Source: Flavipsychrobacter sp.
GTDB lineage: Bacteria; Bacteroidota; Bacteroidia; Chitinophagales; Chitinophagaceae
Length of the DNA stretch: 9,302 nt
NCBI GenBank assembly: GCA_021156265.1
Contig: JAJNBR010000102.1
Coordinates: forward strand, 1 to 9,302
Direction: 5' to 3'
Below are positions 1 to 5,624 of the stretch, in pieces. A program made the translations under genes and the position numbers. Each line of letters opens with the position of its first letter. The stretch's first letter is position 1. The notes under the pieces were generated by a model. It was not told the origin of the DNA. It saw only the letters and a list, made by a program, of their open reading frames with translations, and did no database searches.

Positions 1-2
1 CA

Positions 3-1343
3 GGTATTCCAAAGAAATTTAAGGATTTCTTTAAAGACACAGATCTCGATAGCGACGGCGTGAAGATTAAAGACAAAATAACCAACTACGAATCGTTGGT
101 AGGTATTACCGGCACACCGGGGGATAATGAGAACCTGGAAACAGGGTTAGAAACGTTCTACGCAACAATTGGTGGAGCTACAGATTCTGCTACTGCTTAT
201 AATTCACTTGCTGCCGCGTATGCGTCAGACAAGGATAATATGACCAAATTGAAAGCCGTTTTTAATTATCTGTTTCATTACGCACTGCAGGTAGATGGAA
301 TGATCATTGACAATAATGATGCTCTGGTTAAAACCGACGTTATTAAGCATCCTGATTTTCTGGCAAGTACAATGAACTTCGTGAAGATCAATGTTAAGCC
401 GATATTACAAGATCTTATCGACCTGGATAATGATGCTTTTTCGACGACCAAACTTAAAGATCCCGCGCCCGGTAGTTTGACCTTTGCCGGAGTTAGTGCA
501 AAGTTTAAATCAGTTAACGGCGGAAATATTTTGAAGGGTATGGCAGTTTCTCCCGGTATAGAACCTATTGCGGCGGGCGGCACCGAAGCTTCACGCAGGG
601 ATGCTGCGGTGTTTGTTTTGAATACCATTCACAATGAGCTCAAAGCTGCAGTGGCAACTATCGTATCGCTGGGAGAAGGTTATGAGACCAGTCTCGAAAA
701 GACAATGATCAACCTTGTGCCAGGCTACAAGAGCATACTGAAGGTGCTCAACTCTAAGGTGACTACTATGCCACCAAGTGGAGCAGTATTAGGCGTTATA
801 GCAATGGTTGACCGGGACAGGGGCGTATGGAAAGCACCTGCGAATGTTAGTTTATCCTCGGTGTCAGGTGTAGATACGTTCATAGACGATAAGACACAGG
901 AAGGCATGAACATAGATGCCAATGCGGGTAAGTCGATCAATGCAGTCCGTCCATTCTATGGCAAAGGTGTGTTGGTATGGGGCTCGAGAACACTTGCCGG
1001 CAACGACAACGAATGGCGTTATGTGCCAGTAAGACGTTTCTTCAACTTTGTTGAAGAGAGCTGCAAAAAGTCTACTTCATGGGCAGTATTTGAGCCTAAC
1101 GATGCCAATACCTGGCTTCGTATTAAAGCGCAGATAGAAAATTTCTTAAATAATCTTTGGCGTCGTGGTGCGTTAGCAGGAGCAAAACCTGAGCACGCGT
1201 ACATTGTAAAGTGTGGTTTGGGTATTACCATGACTGCCCAGGATATTCTCAATGGATATTTGAATGTGGAGATAGCCCTGGCTGCTGTGCGTCCTGCAGA
1301 GTTTGTTGTGCTTAAGTTCTCGCACAAGCTGCAGCAATCGTAA
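3..1343 (+). CDS. Contractile tail sheath protein (Afp2/3/4-like), 5'-truncated by window edge
   Basis: This is the outer sheath subunit of a contractile injection particle; sheath contraction pushes the inner tube outward. The reading frame is open from the first complete codon at base 3, with no in-frame stop before it, so the GTG at 60 is probably internal and the true start lies upstream; 446 residues are visible. The C-terminal third is clearly sheath-like: MPPSGAVLGV and DRDRGVWKAPANVSL (about 768-865), then KGVLVWGSRT and WRYVPVRRFFNF (about 963-1050), then a final domain ending in RPAEFVVLKFSHK. The part before about base 765 is less typical: helix-rich and Ala/Asn/Asp-rich, and I cannot align it by eye to the usual sheath body. 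An Asp-rich DTDLDSDG segment lies at 36-59. The tube gene follows 44 bases later, as expected. Sheath identity is secure; which sheath paralogue it is cannot be told. Confidence 0.93.
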   Translation, partial: GIPKKFKDFFKDTDLDSDGVKIKDKITNYESLVGITGTPGDNENLETGLETFYATIGGATDSATAYNSLAAAYASDKDNMTKLKAVFNYLFHYALQVDGMIIDNNDALVKTDVIKHPDFLASTMNFVKINVKPILQDLIDLDNDAFSTTKLKDPAPGSLTFAGVSAKFKSVNGGNILKGMAVSPGIEPIAAGGTEASRRDAAVFVLNTIHNELKAAVATIVSLGEGYETSLEKTMINLVPGYKSILKVLNSKVTTMPPSGAVLGVIAMVDRDRGVWKAPANVSLSSVSGVDTFIDDKTQEGMNIDANAGKSINAVRPFYGKGVLVWGSRTLAGNDNEWRYVPVRRFFNFVEESCKKSTSWAVFEPNDANTWLRIKAQIENFLNNLWRRGALAGAKPEHAYIVKCGLGITMTAQDILNGYLNVEIALAAVRPAEFVVLKFSHKLQQS

Positions 1344-1387
1344 TCATTTTCTAACACAACATTTTCAAACGAAATAACCTTACTACA

Positions 1388-1822
1388 ATGGCAACACAAT
1401 ATCCGCTTCCTGCTTTTCACTTTCGCGTTGAATGGGGAGGAACAAACCTGGGTTTTACCGAAGTATCGGGCCTAAATGTGGAGACGCAGGTAATAGAATA
1501 CCGGGATGGCTTAAGCCCTGATTATTCCACCATTAAAATGCCGGGCATGCAGAAGTATGGCAACATTACTCTGAAACGTGGTGTTATATCCGGCGATAAT
1601 GAGATGTTCCAGTGGTGGAACACGGCGCAGCTGAACAAGATCGAGCGCAGGGATATCACCATTTCGCTGCTGAATGAAAAGCACGAGCCGGTAGTGGTTT
1701 GGAAAGTGCGCAATGCGTTTCCTGTAAAAGTGGATGGCGGCGCTTTGAAAGCAACAGGTAACGAGGTGTCCATCGAAACGCTCGAAGTGGCACACGAAGG
1801 TATCACCGTTTCAAAGCCGTAA
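1388..1822 (+). CDS. Inner tube protein, Hcp/gp19-like (Afp1-type)
   Basis: This 144-residue protein should be the main inner-tube subunit, stacking as hexameric rings inside the sheath. It belongs to the T4 gp19-like / conserved phage tail tube group. Visible hallmarks are PLPAFHFRVEW (residues 6-16), FTEVSGLNVET (23-33), a YGNITLKRGV strand (57-66), the FQWWN segment (74-78), LLNEKHEPVVVWKVRNAFPVK (around 94-114) and a final IETLEVAHEG strand (129-138). The length is normal for the family. The ATG at 1388 starts directly before the conserved N-terminus; the A/C-rich leader from 1344 to 1387 has no Shine-Dalgarno sequence, which is common in Bacteroidota. That leader is the largest intergenic gap in the window. 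Compared with its neighbour at 1829 it lacks the acidic N-terminal insertion and has the stronger match to main-shaft tube proteins. Confidence 0.94.
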   Translation: MATQYPLPAFHFRVEWGGTNLGFTEVSGLNVETQVIEYRDGLSPDYSTIKMPGMQKYGNITLKRGVISGDNEMFQWWNTAQLNKIERRDITISLLNEKHEPVVVWKVRNAFPVKVDGGALKATGNEVSIETLEVAHEGITVSKP

Positions 1823-1828
1823 TGACAA

Positions 1829-2296
1829 ATGGCCACAGGAGCAATATATCCATCGCCGGGCTTTCATTTTAAAGTAGTGTTTGATGGGCTGGATAGCGAA
1901 GCCGAGATCGACACGCGTTTCCAGGAAGTGACGGGGCTGAACGTGGAGCTGACGGCAGAGGAACTGGTTGAAGGCGGCGAGAACAGGTTTGTTTATAAAC
2001 TACCTGTACGCGCTAAGTTTCCGAACCTTGTTCTGAAGCGTGGTATGCCCACTACCCAGTCTTCACCGCTTAATGACTGGGTGCGTAATGCGATATACAA
2101 TTTTGACTTTAAGCTTTGCGATATGCAGGTAACACTGCTGAACGAAAAGCATGAACCGTCCGCAGCCTGGAAGTTCAATGGTGTATACCCGGTAAAATGG
2201 AATATATCAGATCTGAAGGCCACAGATAATTCTTTTGTAATTGAAATTTTAGAACTGGCCTACCAGCGGTCGGAACGAATGGCTTCACTAACCTGA
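1829..2296 (+). CDS. Second tube protein, Afp5-like (probable tube initiator next to the baseplate)
   Basis: This 155-residue protein has the same fold signature as the preceding tube gene and is clearly a paralogue. Shared blocks are PGFHFKVVFDG (10-20), FQEVTGLNVE (31-40), FPNLVLKRGM (64-73), LLNEKHEPSAAWKFNGVYPVK (103-123) and IEILELAYQR (138-147). Differences are the longer acidic loop LDSEAEIDTR before FQEV, and AEELVEGGENRFVYKLP in place of the first protein's DGLSPDYSTIKMP. In Afp and PVC particles a second tube protein forms the ring joining the tube to the spike complex. Its place just upstream of the small gene, LysM adaptor and spike genes fits that role. The start ATG is 6 bases after the previous stop and has no clear Shine-Dalgarno sequence. 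Family membership is firm; the initiator role is inferred from gene order and known systems. Confidence 0.9.
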   Translation: MATGAIYPSPGFHFKVVFDGLDSEAEIDTRFQEVTGLNVELTAEELVEGGENRFVYKLPVRAKFPNLVLKRGMPTTQSSPLNDWVRNAIYNFDFKLCDMQVTLLNEKHEPSAAWKFNGVYPVKWNISDLKATDNSFVIEILELAYQRSERMASLT

Positions 2297-2303
2297 GTTA
2301 TAT

Positions 2304-2471
2304 ATGCCTATTGAGATCAGAGAGCTCGTAATAAAAGCTACCATTGATGAAACTGCACAGCAGCAGGCCACTCCTGCTGCGGGCAGTGGTGGTGGTCAGG
2401 TGGACGAAAAAGCAGTGCAAAAAATAGTTGACGAAGTATTGCGAAAGATCAGGAACATCAACGAACGATAA
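2304..2471 (+). CDS. Small DUF5908/Afp6-like protein of the injection-system cluster
   Basis: This 55-codon gene fits exactly between the second tube gene (stop at 2296) and the adaptor gene (start at 2477). The product begins MPIEIRELVIKATIDE, a short strand-forming segment. A flexible linker rich in Gln, Ala, Pro and Gly follows (QQQATPAAGSGGG, residues 19-31), then an amphipathic basic helix from VDEKAVQKIVDEVL to the end INER (32-55). The MP-I-E-I-R-E-L-V-I start resembles small proteins annotated as DUF5908 that sit in the same position in Bacteroidota eCIS clusters. Afp and PVC clusters also carry a small gene, afp6/pvc6, at this point. Its function is not known to me; a scaffold or adaptor used in baseplate assembly is only a guess. 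There are no cysteines, signal peptide or membrane segment. The conserved position and tight spacing support it as a real gene. Confidence 0.85.
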   Translation: MPIEIRELVIKATIDETAQQQATPAAGSGGGQVDEKAVQKIVDEVLRKIRNINER

Positions 2472-2476
2472 AGGAT

Positions 2477-3178
2477 ATGGCTTCTTCATTAGAGAACGGA
2501 CAACTGACCAAGCTGAAGTTTACTGCTTATAAGGCGATAGACTTTTCGGAGAAAAACACCGAGGCCGGTGAGTACGAGGTTATGTTCAACCCTGCCGCAA
2601 TAGCAGTGAAGTTGCAGGTGGATAGAGAAGAATCGCAGGGCAATGGCTCTACCACCAGCGAAATGCGGTTTAAGAAAATAAAGCCGCAGGACTTTCAGTT
2701 CGAGTTTATCATTGATGGCACTGGTGCCGTGACTGCCGATAAGAAGAACGTGCCGGAGGAGGTAGAGAAGTTTTTGAAGGTGGTATATACCTACAACGGA
2801 ACTACCCATGCGCCCAATTATATTATGGTACGCTATGGCGCTGTGTTGCTGAAGACAGTGATGAAAACAGTGGACGTGAACTACACATTGTTCAAGGCAG
2901 ACGGAACACCACTCCGCGCCAAGGTCACGATAGCGCTAACAAGTTGTGTAGACCAGGAACTCAGTGAGATGGTCAACAGTAAAAGTTCGCCCGATCTGAC
3001 GCATAAACGCACCATAAAACAGACGGAACGGTTGGTTAGTGTTTCGTACTCAATTTATGACAGCAATAGCTATTACCTGGATGTTGCCAGGGTGAATGGC
3101 CTGAATAGTTTCAGGCGCGTGGCTACAGGAACCGATGTGTTCTTTCCGCCTTTAGAAAAAACAACAAAAAATGCCTGA
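2477..3178 (+). CDS. Tube-baseplate adaptor with C-terminal LysM-like domain (Afp7-like)
   Basis: This 233-residue protein matches the contractile injection system tube/LysM group (Afp7, PVC7; related in role to T4 gp53/gp54 and P2 gpX-type LysM proteins). Residues 9-160 form the N-terminal tube-associated domain: LTKLKFTAYKA, then YEVMFNPAAI (33-42), QDFQFEFIIDGTG (71-83), and YTLFKADGTPLRAKVTIAL (136-154). SPDLTH (171-176) begins a linker, and residues 186-226 form a LysM-like module containing YYLDVARVNGLNSFRRVATGTDVFFPP. In known particles this protein glues the tube end to the spike and wedge proteins; the LysM there is structural, with no peptidoglycan role shown. The ATG at 2477 is 5 bases past the preceding stop, with a weak AAAGGA just ahead. 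Its last 8 bases overlap the VgrG gene, which suggests coupled translation. Confidence 0.9.
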   Translation: MASSLENGQLTKLKFTAYKAIDFSEKNTEAGEYEVMFNPAAIAVKLQVDREESQGNGSTTSEMRFKKIKPQDFQFEFIIDGTGAVTADKKNVPEEVEKFLKVVYTYNGTTHAPNYIMVRYGAVLLKTVMKTVDVNYTLFKADGTPLRAKVTIALTSCVDQELSEMVNSKSSPDLTHKRTIKQTERLVSVSYSIYDSNSYYLDVARVNGLNSFRRVATGTDVFFPPLEKTTKNA

Positions 3179-4925
3179 GAACAGTAATCGATTAGTACCT
3201 ACCCCTGCCAACAGCGACCTGCCAACATACACTATATTGTTGGACGGGGAGGCTATTCCCACTACTTACCAGGTGATGGCGATTTCTGTTTCGAAGGCTG
3301 TGAACAGGATAAGTGAGGCTGAAATAATCTTTCTTGACGGCGACGTTTCGCAAGAAACTTTCCCGCTCAGCGATAAACCTGATTTTGTTCCGGGTGCAGT
3401 GATAGAGATACATGCGGGCTACCACCAGCAGGAAGAAACGATCTTCAAGGGCACCATCGTTAAGCATGCCATTAAAGTGATACAAAGTGATACACCAGCG
3501 CTGATCCTCACACTGAAACATGATTGTTTTAAAATGGGGCTATCCCGAAACAGCAGACTGTTTGCGGACAGCAAAGACAGCGATGCGATAAGTACTATAC
3601 TCGATGAATACAGCCAGAAAAAAGAAGTTGAAGACACTACGGTGACGCATGAGCACCTGCTACAATACAACGCTACAGATTGGGATTTTACAGTGATGCG
3701 CGCTGAGATGAATGGTCTGGTGGTGATCAACGAGAACGAAAAGATCACAGTAAAAAAACCGGATCTCAGCCCCGATGCGGTGCTGGAATTATTTTACGGC
3801 AGCTCTATACTTGAGTTTGAGGCGGAACTCGATGCGCGAACGAGCTATAAAGAATGGAAAGTGAAAACATGGAGCGCTGCCGACCAGCAGCTGCAAGAAG
3901 AGGAAGGAACTAGCTCGTTGGCTGAAGAAGGTAATTTGTCAAGTACTGATATAAGCGGCGCTATTGGCGACCCTGAACTGAACATAAGCCTTCCTAACCA
4001 GCTGGAGAGCGCGGAAATAAAGATTGTCGCCGATGCCAAGGCCGCAAGAACAAAGCTTGCAAAAATAAAGGGGCGGGCACGGTGTATTGGTTTTGCAGCG
4101 ATACAGCCTGGAGACGTAGTGAAGCTTAATGGGGTGGGAGAGCGTTTTAACGGTAAAGCTTTTGTATCGGGAGTGCGGCATTTTATAACGCATGGCAAAT
4201 GGGAAACCGACATACAGTTCGGAATGAGTTATGCCACGCATGCCGAACTGTATACAGATATAGCAGCTGCGCCGGCCGGGGGCTTGCTTCCTTCGATAAG
4301 TGGCTTACAGATCGGTGTGGTAGCCCAGCTCAAAGATGATCCCAAGGGTGAGGATCGCATATTGCTGAAAATACCAGGGTTGTCAGAAAGTGATGAGGCA
4401 GTTTGGGCTCGTGTAGCTTGTCTTGATGCCGGCAAAGAGCGCGGTAGCTTTTTTCGACCGGAGATAGGAGATGAAGTGGTGGTTGGGTTTTTGAACGACG
4501 ACCCCCGCAATGCGATAGTGCTTGGCATGCTGAATAGCAGCAAGCTTCCTGCACCATTGCAGGCAGCCGATGAGAACCATCAAAAAGGTTTTGTAACGAG
4601 GGAAAAGATGAAACTGATCTTCGACGATGAGAAAAAAAGCATCACTGTAGAAACGCCCGGCGGCAACAAGATCACTATTAGCGATGACGCGAAGGGCATT
4701 GAGTTGGCCGACCAGAACGGCAACAGCATAAAAATGGATACCGAGGGCATAACGATGGAAAGTGCGAAAGATGTAAAAGTGAAAGCCGCCGGTGATATAA
4801 AAATTGAAGGAATGAATATCGAGATAAAAGCAAGCATCAGCCTGAAGGGCGAAGGTTCTTCAAGTTCAGCTTTGAGCTCGAGTGGGATGACAGAGATAAA
4901 AGGTTCATTGGTAAGTATTAATTAA
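3171..4925 (+). CDS. VgrG-like spike protein (Afp8/Pvc8-like)
   Basis: This 584-residue protein is the central spike, expected to be a trimer at the tube end. Residues about 20-355 are the gp27-like part, with the family blocks RNSRLFADSKDSDAISTILDEY (around 126-147) and QYNATDWDFTVMRAEMNGLVV (around 165-185). Residues 378-455 are the OB-fold gp5 part: LQIGVVAQLKDDPKGEDRILLKIPG, VWARVA, FFRPEIGDEVVVGFLNDDPRNAIVLG. From about 475 to the end is a strand-repeat needle (ITVETPGGNKITI, IELADQNGNSIKM, ITMESAKDVKVKAAGDIKI) closing with a Ser-rich stretch and EIKGSLVSIN. No lysozyme or effector domain follows the needle. An acidic, Ser-rich loop at about 234-275 (QLQEEEGTSS...IGDPEL) looks like an insertion. 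The start ATG follows A-rich sequence and overlaps the preceding gene's end. The PAAR gene 6 bases downstream supplies the likely tip. Confidence 0.95.
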   Translation: MPENSNRLVPTPANSDLPTYTILLDGEAIPTTYQVMAISVSKAVNRISEAEIIFLDGDVSQETFPLSDKPDFVPGAVIEIHAGYHQQEETIFKGTIVKHAIKVIQSDTPALILTLKHDCFKMGLSRNSRLFADSKDSDAISTILDEYSQKKEVEDTTVTHEHLLQYNATDWDFTVMRAEMNGLVVINENEKITVKKPDLSPDAVLELFYGSSILEFEAELDARTSYKEWKVKTWSAADQQLQEEEGTSSLAEEGNLSSTDISGAIGDPELNISLPNQLESAEIKIVADAKAARTKLAKIKGRARCIGFAAIQPGDVVKLNGVGERFNGKAFVSGVRHFITHGKWETDIQFGMSYATHAELYTDIAAAPAGGLLPSISGLQIGVVAQLKDDPKGEDRILLKIPGLSESDEAVWARVACLDAGKERGSFFRPEIGDEVVVGFLNDDPRNAIVLGMLNSSKLPAPLQAADENHQKGFVTREKMKLIFDDEKKSITVETPGGNKITISDDAKGIELADQNGNSIKMDTEGITMESAKDVKVKAAGDIKIEGMNIEIKASISLKGEGSSSSALSSSGMTEIKGSLVSIN

Positions 4926-4931
4926 AGCACA

Positions 4932-5213
4932 ATGCCACTAGCAGCACGAGTAGGAGATGTAACCACACATGGCGGAACTATCATTGGTCCGGGCGTAGCA
5001 ACAGTGCTCATAGGTGGTCAACCGGCAGTCGTAGTTGGCGATAACCATATATGCGTGATCCCGCCTAACACAGGTCATGTTACGGCGACGCCATTTATCA
5101 TGGGAAGTACAACCGTGATGATCGGCGGCAGGCCGGCTATTCGTACATCGGATACATGCATTTGTGGAGCAATGGCGGCAGTTGGATGCCCCACGGTAAC
5201 TATAGGAGGATAA
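4932..5213 (+). CDS. PAAR-domain spike tip protein (Afp10-like)
   Basis: This 93-residue protein is a single stand-alone PAAR domain expected to cap the VgrG trimer as a sharp cone. The repeated unit is visible twice, as TVLIGGQPAVVVGD (24-37) and TVMIGGRPAIRTSD (61-74), with a final TVTIGG (88-93). Likely metal ligands come from H13, H39, C41, H49, C76, C78 and C86; known PAAR tips bind one zinc with His and Cys residues, but the exact set cannot be chosen by eye. The N-terminus MPLAARVGDVTTHGG is typical of the family. There is no N- or C-terminal extension that could be a fused toxin. It lies between the spike gene (stop at 4925) and the gp25 gene, and its last codons contain the Shine-Dalgarno sequence for the latter. 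In Afp/PVC clusters the gp25 gene comes before the PAAR gene; here the order is reversed. Confidence 0.95.
   Translation: MPLAARVGDVTTHGGTIIGPGVATVLIGGQPAVVVGDNHICVIPPNTGHVTATPFIMGSTTVMIGGRPAIRTSDTCICGAMAAVGCPTVTIGG
5204..5210 (+). promoter_or_regulatory. Strong Shine-Dalgarno sequence for the gp25-like gene
   Basis: AGGAGGA lies inside the last codons of the PAAR gene, six bases before the ATG at 5217. It is the only near-perfect Shine-Dalgarno match found before a start in this window; the other starts are preceded by A-rich or unremarkable sequence. It supports the ATG at 5217 as the true start. The same bases encode the conserved final Gly-Gly of the PAAR domain (ATAGGAGGATAA), so the match may be partly a by-product of coding. 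Confidence 0.5.
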
Positions 5214-5216
5214 ACA

Positions 5217-5624
5217 ATGGAGGAGACAAAATCTTTTTTTGGCAGCGGCTGGAGTTTTCCCCCGCAGTTCTCAAAGCCCACACGTGGTGTTTTGATGATA
5301 GCCGACGAAGCAGATATAAAAAACAGTATGGAAGTATTGCTCTCTACAAGAGTAGGCGAGCGATTTCTGCAACCCAAGTATGGTTGCAACCTGGACGAGA
5401 TATTATTTGAGCCACTGACCGTTTCGCTGCAGACGTATATAAAAGATCTGGTGTTTACTGCCATCTATTATTTCGAACCCAGGATAAAACCCGAAAAAGT
5501 AACACTGACACCATCGGAGACGGAAGGCCTTGTGATCATTTCGGTTGAATATACGATACGGGCAACAAACACCCGGCACAACCTGGTTTATCCTTTTTAC
5601 TTAAATGAAGGCACTAATATTTGA
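5217..5624 (+). CDS. Baseplate wedge protein, GPW/gp25-like (Afp9-like)
   Basis: This 135-residue protein belongs to the gp25 / gpW-gp25 baseplate family (T4 gp25, TssE in T6SS, Afp9). It sits in the inner wedge and its sheath-like fold nucleates the first sheath ring. Visible hallmarks are the N-terminal GWSFPPQFS (11-19), a helix over about 31-44, the core GERFLQPKYGCNLDEILFEP (47-66), a helix around 69-85 and the strand LVIISVEYTIRATN (105-118). The EFR-like acidic/aromatic/basic signature reported for TssE/gp25 appears here as GERF. Length is normal. The ATG is placed by a good Shine-Dalgarno sequence at 5204-5210, three bases after the PAAR stop. The stop codon overlaps the start of the next gene in TGATG. 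Confidence 0.93.
   Translation: MEETKSFFGSGWSFPPQFSKPTRGVLMIADEADIKNSMEVLLSTRVGERFLQPKYGCNLDEILFEPLTVSLQTYIKDLVFTAIYYFEPRIKPEKVTLTPSETEGLVIISVEYTIRATNTRHNLVYPFYLNEGTNI

Noticed and set aside
60..62. GTG as the start of the sheath gene
   Set aside because: The frame continues open to the window's left edge and the upstream residues are of the same character; sheath proteins need more N-terminal sequence.
1344..1387. Possible promoter or terminator in the sheath-tube gap
   Set aside because: No inverted repeat with a T-run, and no convincing Bacteroidota -33/-7 pair; only an A/C-rich leader is seen.
1019..1420. Open reading frame of 133 codons on the minus strand across the sheath end and tube start
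   Set aside because: It lies opposite clearly recognised sheath and tube codons, has no family-like sequence and is explained by codon bias of the sense genes.
3156..3178. A-runs at the adaptor/VgrG overlap as a possible programmed frameshift making a fusion
   Set aside because: A -1 slip would not enter the VgrG frame (a +1 shift is needed), and VgrG has its own ATG with an A-rich leader, so re-initiation is the simpler reading.
3419..4241. Several 100-122 codon minus-strand frames opposite the VgrG gene
   Set aside because: All lie inside well-supported VgrG coding sequence, with no start signals or recognisable products.
5156..5410. Plus-strand frame of 84 codons bridging PAAR and gp25
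   Set aside because: Overlaps both recognised genes in another frame and its translation is Trp/Arg/Ser-rich without family features.
5621..5623. TTG as the start of the baseplate-J gene
   Set aside because: The ATG three bases later forms a standard TGATG overlap with the gp25 stop and is the more likely start.
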